A stretch of 62,652 nucleotides of DNA from a candidate division FCPU426 bacterium (GTDB taxonomy: Bacteria; Oederibacteriota; Muellerivitia; Muellerivitales; Muellerivitaceae): assembly GCA_003152075.1 (NCBI GenBank), contig PLZG01000072.1:1-62652 (forward strand). Direction: 5' to 3'. The notes under the pieces are model-generated. The model saw nothing but the letters and a program-made list of their open reading frames with translations, was not told the DNA's origin and did no database searches. Position numbers and translations under genes: made by a program. This document shows positions 16,996 to 25,860 of this stretch, piece by piece (positions within the stretch are counted from its first letter, which is position 1; the number at the start of each line of letters is the position of its first letter).

Positions 16996-18123
16996 TCAAG
17001 CGACCCAATAATAAAGTGAATGGGCGAGGGTGAATAGCGCCTGAATCGGAAGACAAGCCAAGAGGTAATATTCGGTTTTGTCTTCGAATTTGACCGCCAA
17101 AAAAATAAAAAGTGGAAACAAAACCACCAGATACCTCATGTAAGAAGCGAAGTCCCCAGATAAGGCCGGCACCAAACCCAAAACGAGGGCATATAGGAAC
17201 AAGGACGGGCTCAATTTCTTTCGGGCGGAAATAAGCGTCCCCATGTAACCCGCAAACAACAACCGATTCAAAATCCCCGAATGCAGGCCGGTGATCGAGA
17301 AATCAGTTTTGATGAAATTGTTCACGAACCAATCCACCGGATGGAACAAATGAGCGGTGGAATAGTTAGTCAGAAAAAACTTTTCCGAATGGGCTGCGGC
17401 AAAAAAATCACCCGTGAGCAATTTCATGGTTTCCAAGTAAAGGCCGTAACCGGCCAGGAAGCCGACGGGGAGAATCCATTTAGTGAACCGGAAGCTCCTT
17501 CCCTTGAAATACTCCTTGAAATAAAGGCCTCCCAAAACCGGCGCCAATATTAAAAGCCCGGTGGGACGTGTCATTGACAGCAGAATCGCGCAAAGGACCG
17601 CTGGCCAAATGCGATTTTCTCCGGCGTAATAAAAAAGCGCCGTAGCTAAGGCCAAAAACAGGGATTCGGTATAAACCAACCCCAAATAAAAGCTCGCCGG
17701 AAAGACCAATAAAAAAAGGCAGGAATAATAAGCGGCACTCTCTCCATATTTCTTATGGGTAAAGCGGTAGAGGTAATAAATAGCGGCAAAGGTGAACAAA
17801 TGAGAGAGAACTAACCCCGCTACCAGGCTATTGTTCAAAAAATAGAAGCGGGAAACGTAAATCAAAAAAGGAAACAAGGGATAAAAAGCGTTGCTCATTT
17901 GTTCAGGAGCGTATCCATGGTCGGCAAGAAATAAATAATGCTGGGCGTCCCAAGTCCTAAGCGTGGCCCAAAAATCGACCGGCGGCGGCGATCCCATCGA
18001 ATTCAGTTGATAATTTTGGGTGTTGAAAGGAAGGAAATGGTAGCCCAGATAAATGAGAGCCAATATTGAGGCCTTTGCCATGGCCGTGATTTTAACCACT
18101 TTTTTCAGGCTGTAATCCATCAA
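16996..18123 (-). CDS. PIG-V-like integral membrane mannosyltransferase family protein
   Basis: A 375-residue protein with about nine hydrophobic helices. The first loop holds the family signature TWDAQHYLFLADHGY followed by AFYPLFPFL, as in GPI-mannosyltransferase II-like (GT76-type) proteins, and further on VYTESLFLALATALFYYA and MTRPTGLLILAPV. Bacterial members are thought to move sugars from polyprenyl-phosphate donors to extracytoplasmic acceptors. Donor and acceptor are not determinable here. Met-1/Met-2 are both possible starts. Confidence 0.78.
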   Translation of the reverse strand: MMDYSLKKVVKITAMAKASILALIYLGYHFLPFNTQNYQLNSMGSPPPVDFWATLRTWDAQHYLFLADHGYAPEQMSNAFYPLFPFLIYVSRFYFLNNSLVAGLVLSHLFTFAAIYYLYRFTHKKYGESAAYYSCLFLLVFPASFYLGLVYTESLFLALATALFYYAGENRIWPAVLCAILLSMTRPTGLLILAPVLGGLYFKEYFKGRSFRFTKWILPVGFLAGYGLYLETMKLLTGDFFAAAHSEKFFLTNYSTAHLFHPVDWFVNNFIKTDFSITGLHSGILNRLLFAGYMGTLISARKKLSPSLFLYALVLGLVPALSGDFASYMRYLVVLFPLFIFLAVKFEDKTEYYLLACLPIQALFTLAHSLYYWVA

Positions 18124-18252
18124 GGCTTTCCCTTTCCGTTATTAACCCAGGTCATTATAGGGCCCTTTCGGAGCTGTTCAACGAACCCTCCCGATTGATC
18201 ACGGTGGGTGCTTACCCGTAGAATACGGCCCATCCAAAGTCACGGGGTATCC

Positions 18253-18735
18253 ATGATCATTCTCCGCTTCATTCACCTCTTCGCCTTTATCTTCTGGTAC
18301 GGCACCCTGCTTTATTTCACTTTTATCCAGGCGCCGCTCCTTTTCACCAATCTCCCCCGGGAAGTCTTTGGGGAGGTCCAAAGCAAGCTCTTTCCCGCTT
18401 ACTACCTGATCAGTTACATCTGCGGCGCCTTCCTCGTGGTGACCTACCACCTGCTCCATCCCTTGCGGAATTATGTCACTCAGGACTGCGTGAAGATCAC
18501 CGCCCTTTGCCTGATGCTGTTATTTTCCCTGGGCCAGGGCCTTTGGATCGGCCCTAAAGTCGCGAAGCTTCGCTTGGAAAGGCAGGTCGCCGAACAGGCC
18601 AAGGACCAGCCGAAGACCGAATCCCTCCGGCTCGAATTCGGAAAAGCCCATGGGATTTCCAGTTTCTTTAATTTGATCGTGATTGTTTCAGGAACGGTAT
18701 ACTTGTTTTATTATTTTCGGGAAATGAGTCCGTAA
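18253..18735 (+). CDS. DUF4149-type small membrane protein
   Basis: The start is placed at ATG 18253 (MIILRFIHLFAFIFWYG), because a GTG 45 nt upstream would add a non-hydrophobic tail. The 160-residue product has four membrane helices, with a cytoplasmic charged loop (KLRLERQVAEQAKDQPKTES) before the last. The first helix with Phe-Trp-Tyr-Gly and the FTNLPREVFGEVQSKLFPAYY loop match the DUF4149/TMEM205-like family, whose role is unknown. Confidence 0.72.
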   Translation: MIILRFIHLFAFIFWYGTLLYFTFIQAPLLFTNLPREVFGEVQSKLFPAYYLISYICGAFLVVTYHLLHPLRNYVTQDCVKITALCLMLLFSLGQGLWIGPKVAKLRLERQVAEQAKDQPKTESLRLEFGKAHGISSFFNLIVIVSGTVYLFYYFREMSP

Positions 18736-18779
18736 ATTCCCACATTACTTTTCCGAATCCCTGAGGAATACCAATCTCA

Positions 18780-19928
18780 ATGAAAAGGATCCAAATTGTC
18801 GACTTAGTGAGGGCCGTGGCAATTCTTACTGTCCTCGCCCACCACTTGGGCTTTCATTATATTGTTCAGCCATCTTCTTCTCCCTTCCTGGCCTGGGCTT
18901 GGTACAAGATATGGGTCAATGGCGGTTTCGGAGTGACCATATTCTTCGTGGTTTCCGGTTTTGTCATTACCCGCCTGATTGCCTCCCAAGGCCGTCCCTA
19001 CGGCCTTTTTAATCCAGACTTAAGAGAATTCTACACAAGACGGGTCGGCCGCATCCTTCCGCTCCTGACGCTTATTTGTGTCGCCGGCATCATCATGATT
19101 TCTTTCTTTCCTAACCCTACCCATCCCTTTGAATATTGCTTTAAAAATCCCAAAGCTTTCTTTAGCGCTTCTTTTTGGCTTTCCATCATGACCTTCACCT
19201 TCTATTGGTACAAAATTTTGTGGCATTCGGCGGCTGCGGATTACGGACTCCATTGGGACTTGCTTTGGTCCCTTTCCGTGGAGGAACAATTTTATTTTTT
19301 CTACCCCTTCCTTCTCAAAAAACTTGGCGGAGAAAGGAACTTGCGTCTTTTCCTGGTCATTCTGATCTTTTTCCCACCCGTATTCGGCGCCTTGCACAGC
19401 TTTTATTTTTCCCATACAAGCATTCCTGTCTTGGGTAACTTGGGCCCATTTGCAGCTATCGCAATGGGTTGCCTTCTGTACCTGGCTACCGAACGTTTCA
19501 AGAATTACCTTTCGGGAAATAAAATGGCGGCTTTTCTTCTCTGTGGATTTGGACTGGCCATTTTTTTAAAGGCTTACCTGCATCAGGACTTCAAAGCCGA
19601 TATCCTCGGCCATCTATTCGGTGACGCTTTTATTACTTGGGGAGTGTTTTTCTTCCTTCTAGGCGGGCTTCACTTGGATTTTTTCAATTCCAAGCTTTGG
19701 GCTCCCTTGGCCCGGCCCGGAGTGCTGAGTTATGGCGGTTACCTGATTCATCCCACACTTCTTTACTTACTTTGGCCCTTTATGACAGGAAAAAATGAAT
19801 ATCTCGCGATTTTAATATTCATTCTTGGGACATTTGCCGTGGCACAACTTTCTTATCAATTTTATGAAGTCCCAGTCAATTTATGGGTCCGACGTGTTTT
19901 GGGCCGGCCTCACACGAGAAGAAACTAA
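18780..19928 (+). CDS. OafA/YrhL-type membrane acyltransferase
   Basis: A protein of 382 residues with about ten membrane helices. It belongs to the acyltransferase-3 family, which O-acetylates or acylates surface polysaccharides and lipids. Visible hallmarks are the N-terminal DLVRAVAILTVLAHHLG with the catalytic-type His, FFVVSGFVITRL, FYTRRVGRILPLL and LWSLSVEEQFYFFYPFLL. No SGNH extension is present. The next gene, a methyltransferase, begins 3 nt after the stop, so the two form one operon. Confidence 0.88.
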   Translation: MKRIQIVDLVRAVAILTVLAHHLGFHYIVQPSSSPFLAWAWYKIWVNGGFGVTIFFVVSGFVITRLIASQGRPYGLFNPDLREFYTRRVGRILPLLTLICVAGIIMISFFPNPTHPFEYCFKNPKAFFSASFWLSIMTFTFYWYKILWHSAAADYGLHWDLLWSLSVEEQFYFFYPFLLKKLGGERNLRLFLVILIFFPPVFGALHSFYFSHTSIPVLGNLGPFAAIAMGCLLYLATERFKNYLSGNKMAAFLLCGFGLAIFLKAYLHQDFKADILGHLFGDAFITWGVFFFLLGGLHLDFFNSKLWAPLARPGVLSYGGYLIHPTLLYLLWPFMTGKNEYLAILIFILGTFAVAQLSYQFYEVPVNLWVRRVLGRPHTRRN

Positions 19929-19931
19929 ACC

Positions 19932-20576
19932 ATGGCCATTTTCGAGGAACCTGTTCGCAAGTATCTTTACACCTTGGGCCAAATTGATCACCCCATCCTG
20001 AAAGAAATGCAGGCCTATGGAGAATCCAAAAAATTTCCTATTGTTAATTGTGAGGTAGGCCGGGTCCTATACCAATTGACCACTCTATCCAAAGCCAAGA
20101 AAGTTTTTGAGTTGGGATCGGGGTTCGGCTATTCCACCTTGTGGTTCGCCCTAGCCCTCCCGCCCAACGGCGTCGTCCACCATACGGACGGGGACCCGGA
20201 AAATACCAAACTGGCCAACCATTACTTCAAGAAAGCGGGCCTTTTAAGAAAGGTTCGGTTCCACACCGGTGACGCTATCGTCAGCCTGAACAAGACTCCT
20301 GGGAATTTCGATATCTACTATTGCGACATTGACAAGGATGGCTACCCCGACGCTTATAGGGCTATCGCCAAAAGGGCCAAACCCGGCAACCTTGTCCTCA
20401 CGGATAACCTTTTATGGTCGGGCAAGGTAGCCCAGGGCCAACCGGACAAAACCAAAGAGGCAATCCTGGAATACACCCGGCTCTTTTGGAAGGATAAGCG
20501 ATTCGCCTCCTCCATGCTTCCCATCCGTGACGGGGTGGGTTTTCACCTGCGCCTCAAATCTCCCCGAAAATTCTAA
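19932..20576 (+). CDS. Class I SAM-dependent O-methyltransferase
   Basis: A soluble 214-residue protein of the catechol/caffeoyl-CoA O-methyltransferase type. It has the SAM-binding motif I VFELGSGFGYSTLWFA, an acidic end of strand 2 (HTDGDPENTKLA), the metal/substrate motif DIYYCDIDKDGYPDA and TDNLLWSGKV. These families methylate hydroxyl groups using Mg2+. Its substrate is not indicated; coupling to the acyltransferase suggests surface or lipid modification, by position only. Confidence 0.85.
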   Translation: MAIFEEPVRKYLYTLGQIDHPILKEMQAYGESKKFPIVNCEVGRVLYQLTTLSKAKKVFELGSGFGYSTLWFALALPPNGVVHHTDGDPENTKLANHYFKKAGLLRKVRFHTGDAIVSLNKTPGNFDIYYCDIDKDGYPDAYRAIAKRAKPGNLVLTDNLLWSGKVAQGQPDKTKEAILEYTRLFWKDKRFASSMLPIRDGVGFHLRLKSPRKF

Positions 20577-20584
20577 GAAAACCC

Positions 20585-21688
20585 ATGAAGTACTCGCCTT
20601 TGGCAAATCATGGTTACCAGAATAGAAATGGACTAGCTTCTCCCGTTAAAGAGGCAAAAGAAATACGAAACTTCTACCTTCCCCCTTTGAAAAAGGGGGA
20701 CAAAGGAGGATTTAGCTTTTCTTTATTCGACAAAATCCCCCCTGCCTCCCTTTCCGAAAGTGGGATAAAACTAACGATTGGGTTTTTCCAAAGTCGAGCA
20801 ACGTATTTATTAATACTCTTTTTCTTTTGGGTCACCTTTCAGGCCCTGGCCGCTCCCGATTTTAGAAATCAATTCAACGGGGGGTTCCAACAAGGCGATT
20901 TTTCCGGAATGGAAGCCACCTTGAAGGATTGGGAAGCTTCTTGCCCAGACGACGTGGAGATGCTGGAAGCCTACGGCAGTTATTATTACAACAAAGCGAA
21001 GGAGGGCGGGCTCCCAAGCCATGATAAATTAATTCCCAGGGATGAGCTTGCCTTGGCGGGCAAGGCAGGAAAAATTTCTTTCCCGATTCGATTTGACCGC
21101 CAGGGAATGTTGAAGGCGGAAGATTATTGGAAAAAGGCGGTTCGCTTATACCCCTGGCGGCTGGACCTTTGCTTCTGGCTGGCCCACCTGTACCAGGACA
21201 TGGACAATTTCGAGGACCAGTACCAATTGCTGGCCGAATCCCTCCAATACGCGGACAAGCACCGCAAAAAATTGCGGTGGGAAAACAATACCGATCTTCC
21301 CGAAAAAGCCTCGAAACTTATACCCGAATCCCTGCAAAGTTTTGAGAACCATTATTTCGGTCAGCAAAAGATCGAAAGCGACGAAAAGGCTTTCCGGCTG
21401 GCGAAGTTGATTATTACTTTTTTTCCCAACCATCCTGCCGCCTACAATTCCATGGCGGCCTATTACTGGTACAAGAACGATTGGGAACACGCACTGAAAT
21501 ACTTAATCATTGCCAACCGTAAGGATCCCCAAGACAGCCTGGTCTTGAACAACATCGGCAACATCATGGTGAAATTGAACCAGAGGAAGGAAGCCAAGGT
21601 TTACTACCGGAAAGTGGTCAAACTGAATCAGGACGAGGAATTCGTGGCTAACGCCAAAAAGCGGCTGGAGGAATTGGGCGAGGACTAA
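20585..21688 (+). CDS. Exported TPR-repeat protein with repeat-derived N-terminus
   Basis: The frame gives 367 residues. The first 60 come from a palindromic intergenic element (20678-20760) and look non-native. A signal-like helix follows at about 74-90 (LLILFFFWVTFQALAA), then helical repeats: DVEMLEAYGSYYYNKAKEGG, a central region with WYKNDWEHALKYLIIANRKDP and SLVLNNIGNIMVKLNQRKEAKVYYRKVVKLN, recognisable TPRs. No ATG, GTG or TTG lies between the element and the signal helix, so either the long form is made or the original start was displaced. Probably a periplasmic or outer-membrane scaffold. Confidence 0.72.
   Translation: MKYSPLANHGYQNRNGLASPVKEAKEIRNFYLPPLKKGDKGGFSFSLFDKIPPASLSESGIKLTIGFFQSRATYLLILFFFWVTFQALAAPDFRNQFNGGFQQGDFSGMEATLKDWEASCPDDVEMLEAYGSYYYNKAKEGGLPSHDKLIPRDELALAGKAGKISFPIRFDRQGMLKAEDYWKKAVRLYPWRLDLCFWLAHLYQDMDNFEDQYQLLAESLQYADKHRKKLRWENNTDLPEKASKLIPESLQSFENHYFGQQKIESDEKAFRLAKLIITFFPNHPAAYNSMAAYYWYKNDWEHALKYLIIANRKDPQDSLVLNNIGNIMVKLNQRKEAKVYYRKVVKLNQDEEFVANAKKRLEELGED
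20678..20760. repeat. CCCCCTTTG-type palindromic element inside a reading frame
   Basis: Left arm 20678-20713 (CCCCCTTTGAAAAAGGGGGA, then CAAAGGAGGATTT) and right arm 20732-20760 (AAAATCCCCCCTGCCTCCC) form an imperfect inverted repeat. This sequence type is common between genes in many environmental bacteria. Here it sits in the 5' part of the TPR gene and is translated in frame. Confidence 0.65.
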
Positions 21689-21689
21689 C

Positions 21690-22595
21690 CTACGCCCAAA
21701 GGTTTTCGGGATAAACCTTTTGATCGATCAGTTTTTGGATACTTTCCTTTACCTTTTCCTTGTCAGCGGGATAGGTCACCCCAAACCACCGGTCTTTGGA
21801 GGAAAAAACCTGCACCTTCGCCTTTTTCTTCCGGATCAAGTCGTCTACCACCCTTGGAATGAGAAACTCGGACTTTTCCTCCTGGCCTCGCTCTTTCAAG
21901 AATCGCTTGAAAAGGCCGCCCAACTGGCCAAAAAGCGCCGGGGTGAAGCCCCACATATTCATGGAAACGATCTCGTTCCCCTCCAAGGGAGTTTTCTTCT
22001 CCCCTTCCAAGTAGTGGGCTTTCTTACCCGCCTTTTCAATGTGGGTCCGCTCCACCACCTCTCGCAGAGTTTTTGCCGGGCTGATCCGGCAGATACCCCG
22101 GGAAACGCTGCCATGTTCGGAAAGGGTATTTTTTAAGATAAACCCCACCATTCCGTAATCAGGCTTATCCATTTTTTTAAGTCCGTTTAAAAATTTTCCC
22201 AGGACCTTGAAGGAAGCGCGGCCATAGTAGTCGTCCGAGTTGATGGCGGCGAAGGGCTCGTGGATAGCGCCCTGGGCTACCCAAATGGCGTGGGCCGTTC
22301 CCCAAGGTTTTTGCCTTGTGGGTGATGCCCGGAAACCTTCCGGCACCATCCCCAGTTCCTGGAAAACATACCGCACGGGGACTTGGGATTCCCATTTCTT
22401 TCCCACGATCTTCTTGAAATCATCCTCGATGTCGTGACGGATGACGAAAACCACCTTCCCAAAACCACCCCGGAGGGCGTCGTAAACCGAATAGTCCAGT
22501 AGGGTTGTCCCTCCCGGACCCAATGCCTCCATTTGCTTTAAGCCCCCATAACGGCTGCCCATTCCGGCGGCCATGATAAGTAAAGTAGGTTTCAT
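21690..22595 (-). CDS. NDP-sugar pyrophosphorylase-type nucleotidyltransferase
   Basis: A 301-residue soluble protein with the nucleotidyltransferase A signature (LLIMAAGMGSRYGGLKQM, GPGGTTLLDYSVYDA), the nucleotide/sugar segment PWGTAHAIWVAQGAI and the metal-site motif AINSDDYYG. The family couples a sugar 1-phosphate to an NTP. It overlaps the galactokinase stop by 4 nt, so galactose 1-phosphate is the obvious candidate substrate, but that is inference; no galT or galE is nearby. It lacks left-handed helix repeats of GlmU-type enzymes. Confidence 0.82.
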   Translation of the reverse strand: MKPTLLIMAAGMGSRYGGLKQMEALGPGGTTLLDYSVYDALRGGFGKVVFVIRHDIEDDFKKIVGKKWESQVPVRYVFQELGMVPEGFRASPTRQKPWGTAHAIWVAQGAIHEPFAAINSDDYYGRASFKVLGKFLNGLKKMDKPDYGMVGFILKNTLSEHGSVSRGICRISPAKTLREVVERTHIEKAGKKAHYLEGEKKTPLEGNEIVSMNMWGFTPALFGQLGGLFKRFLKERGQEEKSEFLIPRVVDDLIRKKKAKVQVFSSKDRWFGVTYPADKEKVKESIQKLIDQKVYPENLWA

Positions 22596-23779
22596 CGTTT
22601 GGCCGCCCTGTCGTTCAGGAATTTCGCCCCGGTCGAGGGCGAGAAAACGTAATGATCGGGGGTCTTCCCCAGCCGCTTATGGTAGCCGTCCGCCACGAAA
22701 GAAACGAAGTTCCCGATGACCTGCTCGTCCTTAGGGATAAGGTGTATCGTACAGCCGCCAAAACCAGCCCCCGTCATTCGGGAGCCAACCTGTAAGGGAT
22801 GTTCCTGGGCCAAGTCAACCAGCGTATCCAGCTCGTGACAGCTAACCTCGTAATCATCCCTGAGGGATTCGTGGGATTCCCTGAAAAGCACCTTGATCCT
22901 CAGCCAGTTCTTGTTTTTCAAGGCCTCCACCGTATCCAGCACCCTCTGGTTTTCCGTAATCACGTGGCGGCAACGCTTCAGTACCACCTTATCCAATTGA
23001 CCTTGGTATTTCTCGAAATCGCGGAGGGAGACATCCCGGAGGGAACGGATGGAAGGCAGGACTTTCATCAATTGCCTCACCCCTTCCTCGCATTGGTGCC
23101 GGCGCTCGTTGTAGTCGGAAGAAGCCAGTTCCCTTTTAACTCCGGTGTTGAAAACCACGACCTTGTAATCCTGGCCCAAAGGCACCCAATCATGCTCCAG
23201 GCTCCGGCAATCCAGGAATAAGGCGTGGTCCTTGCCACCCATATAGGAAGCGAACTGGTCCATAATGCCGCACTGGACCCCCACGAACTCGTTCTCAGCC
23301 TGTTGGGCGAGGCGCACTAGGTCGAGGTCCTCCAGGTTGACGCCGAAAAGTTTTTCCAAGAAAACTGCGGAAACTACTTCCAACGCAGCGGAGGAACTCA
23401 ATCCCCCTCCTTGAGGCAGGTCACCCTTGATCACTGCCTCACAGCCGCCTAGGGTAATGCCGTTCTTCCTGAGGAGATAAGCCACCCCCTTAAAGTAATT
23501 GGCCCAGGGCCGACTAATGTCATGCCGGATCGCATCCAGGTGGAACTCGTCCTTTTGGTGGAAATCAGAGGAATAAAGTATGATTTTGGAATCGCTTCTT
23601 TTGCGGCCGGAAATCGCCACGCCTTTATCCACCGCCATGGGCAGGACGTATCCCTCATTGTAGTCTGTATGCTCGCCGATGAGGTTCACCCGGCCCGGCG
23701 CGAAAACCGTGATTTCTGGTTGGCCAATAAAGGCCTCGCTGAAACGTTCCTGGGTTTCTTCAGTAAGAGGTAGGGTCAT
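22592..23779 (-). CDS. galK: Galactokinase
   Basis: Phosphorylates galactose at C1 with ATP. The 395-residue GHMP kinase shows the galactokinase signature APGRVNLIGEHTDYNEGYVLPMA, the ATP-binding GDLPQGGGLSSSAALEV (GLSSSAA) and the catalytic-Asp region VGVQCGIMDQFASYMG. The C-terminal GHMP motif is GSRMTGAGFGGCTIHL. Its stop overlaps the nucleotidyltransferase start (ATGA), indicating translational coupling. It is the middle gene of a three-gene operon with the protein at 23797. Confidence 0.95.
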   Translation of the reverse strand: MTLPLTEETQERFSEAFIGQPEITVFAPGRVNLIGEHTDYNEGYVLPMAVDKGVAISGRKRSDSKIILYSSDFHQKDEFHLDAIRHDISRPWANYFKGVAYLLRKNGITLGGCEAVIKGDLPQGGGLSSSAALEVVSAVFLEKLFGVNLEDLDLVRLAQQAENEFVGVQCGIMDQFASYMGGKDHALFLDCRSLEHDWVPLGQDYKVVVFNTGVKRELASSDYNERRHQCEEGVRQLMKVLPSIRSLRDVSLRDFEKYQGQLDKVVLKRCRHVITENQRVLDTVEALKNKNWLRIKVLFRESHESLRDDYEVSCHELDTLVDLAQEHPLQVGSRMTGAGFGGCTIHLIPKDEQVIGNFVSFVADGYHKRLGKTPDHYVFSPSTGAKFLNDRAAKR

Positions 23780-23796
23780 AAGGAGAAGATTTTCAT

Positions 23797-24414
23797 TTAA
23801 TTCGCGGCCGGCGGCGGGTTGCGGCGTCTTTCATCCTCAATGTACCTCACAGCGGTGGTAAAACCATAAACGGGCGCGTCGATGAGGGCCTTGATATCGT
23901 TGGTCTTTCCGATTTTTTCGTAATATTCCATTACCCCGCCCAAGACCAACATTAAAAAAAAGAGGGAAGGTTCACTTAAGGTTCGGATGAGGTATTGAAA
24001 GAAGTAAATGACCGTGGCGGGATAAAAATGCCCCTCATCCCCTATGGGCAGGGTGAGTTCCCCCAAGCGGCCCTCGGGTTCCTGGATGAGCCGCAACACC
24101 ATGAGTTTTTCCGGCTTTTCCGGCAAAACCTCAATGAGGCTTTGGCCCTCTGCCATAATGGTGGGACGTTTTAGCCCCTTGGGGGTCACGGTGTCACCCA
24201 TGGCCGTTTGGATAAAACCCAGCAACATGGGAGCGTGCTTGTTTTCGCCCAACAAGAAAAGGACCTTGACCATGGCGAGAGAGAAAAGCTGAATGGCGTC
24301 CCGTTCCCTGGATACCTGGTCGGTTTCGGGGCTTTGGTAATCCACATAAGCCTTAAAGCGGCTTTCAAAAGCTACCCCCGCCACGCCGATTTCTTTTTTG
24401 GTTTCCTCAGACAT
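23797..24414 (-). CDS. Conserved-looking protein of unknown function
   Basis: Codes for 205 residues without a signal peptide. The sequence is mixed alpha/beta (VLFLLGENKHAPMLLGFIQTAMG; PEKPEKLMVLRLIQEPEGRLGELTLPIGD) with a hydrophobic stretch at about 140-163 (FFLMLVLGGVMEYY) that could be buried or membrane-associated. I do not recognise the family. It lies 17 nt upstream of galK on the same strand and is probably the first gene of that operon. Confidence 0.6.
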   Translation of the reverse strand: MSEETKKEIGVAGVAFESRFKAYVDYQSPETDQVSRERDAIQLFSLAMVKVLFLLGENKHAPMLLGFIQTAMGDTVTPKGLKRPTIMAEGQSLIEVLPEKPEKLMVLRLIQEPEGRLGELTLPIGDEGHFYPATVIYFFQYLIRTLSEPSLFFLMLVLGGVMEYYEKIGKTNDIKALIDAPVYGFTTAVRYIEDERRRNPPPAAN

Positions 24415-24420
24415 GAATAA

Positions 24421-24512
24421 CTACTTTCTCACCACGAAGTACGTAAAGTTCACGAAGTAAGAAGAAAATATTGATTTCAAGATTTTAAACTTCGTGTACT
24501 TCGTGGTAAAAA
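24421..24512. repeat. ACCACGAAG-type inverted repeat
   Basis: Left arm CACCACGAAGTACGTAAAG (24430-24448) continues with TTCACGAAG; right arm TTCGTGTACTTCGTGGT (24490-24507) is its complement apart from small mismatches. The whole gap between two minus-strand genes is this element. The arms themselves are made of a degenerate CACGAAG tandem. Similar sequences are frequent in unrelated bacteria. Confidence 0.75.
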
Positions 24513-24514
24513 CC

Positions 24515-25684
24515 TTAGTATTTAGGAACTGACGAATCAACCTGGTCGCTCCAGCCTAAGATTCCCCCCGCCACATTCACCAGGTTATTGAACCCCTGTT
24601 GTTTGAGAAAGTTGATGGCCTTCCGGCTGCGCACGCCGCTCTTGCAATGCACTACGATCTCCTTGCTTTTCAACTTATCCAACTCGTGGAAACGGTTGGG
24701 TAGTTGGGAGAGGGGAACCAGGGTGGAGCCCGGGATGCGGGCGATGTCGAATTCGTTGGGCTCGCGTACGTCAATGAGGGCAAAATCCCTTTTCTCATCC
24801 ATCATGACCTTGAGTTCCAATGGGGTGATCTCGTCCTTGGCTACGGCCACCTCCTTGGTCTGTGTTTCCTCCACCTTCATGCCACAAAACTGCTCGTAAT
24901 CAATCAGTGCCGTAATTGTCGGGTTCGTGCCGCAGATGGGGCAAGCCGGGTCCTTGTGTAGTTTCAAGTTACGGAACTGCATGTCCAACGAGTTGTAGAT
25001 GACGAACTTGCCGATGGCGGGCTTGCCCGCCCCCGTGATGAGCTTGATAGCCTCGGTAGCCTGAATGGCGCCGATAGTTCCCACCATGGCCCCCATGACT
25101 CCGCCTTCGGCGCAGGATGGAACCTCGCCCGGCGGGGGTGGCTCAGGATAAAGGCAGCGGTAGCAGGGACCCTCGGGCGTTTTGAAAACCGTCACCTGGC
25201 CGTCGAAGCGGAATATCGAGCCGTAGATGTTGGGTTTTTTCTGGAGTACCGCGGCGTCATTGGTGAGATAGCGAGTCGGGAAATTATCGGTCCCGTCGAT
25301 GATCATGTCGTAATCCTTGAGGATATCCATGATGTTGTCGCTCTTAAGGGCCACCTGGTAGGTTTTAACCGTGACGTCCGGGTTCAAGGCCTTCAGGCGC
25401 TTTTCGGCAACTTCCACTTTGGGTTTACCCACGTCTTCGGTGGTAAAAAGAATCTGGCGTTGCAAGTTGCTGGCGTCCACCGTGTCGAAATCAACTAGGC
25501 CAATGGTGCCCACCCCGGCTGCGGCCAGGTAAAGGGAAATGGGGCAACCCAGCCCCCCCGCTCCAACCACCAATACACGGGCGGCAAGCAGCTTTTTCTG
25601 GCCTTCCACTCCCACTTCGGGGAGCAGGATATGACGGGTATAGCGTTTGATTTGGTCTTGGTTCAGGTTCATGCGTTTCTCCAA
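24515..25684 (-). CDS. moeB: MoeB/ThiF-type sulfur-carrier adenylyltransferase fused to rhodanese domain
   Basis: A 389-residue protein. Residues 5-250 are an E1-like adenylyltransferase: nucleotide motif VLVVGAGGLGCPIS, DFDTVDASNLQRQ, MIIDGTDNFPTRY, and zinc cysteines in CYRCLYP and CPICG. Residues 285-385 are a rhodanese domain with active Cys in VVHCKSGVRSRKA. It adenylates the C-terminus of a ubiquitin-like sulfur carrier (MoaD/ThiS/CysO type), and the rhodanese supplies sulfur. The fusion is common. No MoaD/ThiS gene is nearby, so the pathway (molybdopterin, thiamine or cysteine) is open. ATG 25684 or the Met five codons in may start. Confidence 0.88.
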   Translation of the reverse strand: MEKRMNLNQDQIKRYTRHILLPEVGVEGQKKLLAARVLVVGAGGLGCPISLYLAAAGVGTIGLVDFDTVDASNLQRQILFTTEDVGKPKVEVAEKRLKALNPDVTVKTYQVALKSDNIMDILKDYDMIIDGTDNFPTRYLTNDAAVLQKKPNIYGSIFRFDGQVTVFKTPEGPCYRCLYPEPPPPGEVPSCAEGGVMGAMVGTIGAIQATEAIKLITGAGKPAIGKFVIYNSLDMQFRNLKLHKDPACPICGTNPTITALIDYEQFCGMKVEETQTKEVAVAKDEITPLELKVMMDEKRDFALIDVREPNEFDIARIPGSTLVPLSQLPNRFHELDKLKSKEIVVHCKSGVRSRKAINFLKQQGFNNLVNVAGGILGWSDQVDSSVPKY

Positions 25685-25689
25685 TTTTT

Positions 25690-25791
25690 CCCCCCTCTCC
25701 CTAGACGGGAGAGGGTCGGGGTGAGGGTGATAACGAGGCTTCCGGCTCTACCTACCCCTCACCCTTTCCCTCTCCCATGAGGGGCGAGGGT
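25690..25791. repeat. CCCTCTCCC-type inverted repeat
   Basis: Left arm 25690-25732 (CCCCCTCTCCC, GGGAGAGGG, CGGGGTGAGGGTGA) pairs with right arm 25751-25791 (TACCCCTCACCC, CCCTCTCCC, ATGAGGGGCGAGGG). Each arm is itself partly palindromic. It fills most of the gap upstream of moeB. A widespread intergenic repeat type, with no gene. Confidence 0.75.
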
Positions 25792-25860
25792 ATGTTTCAA
25801 GGCTAAACGTAGGAAAGGTATGATAAGAGGGCAAGAAGAGCTAAATCAACCTTTGTTCTT

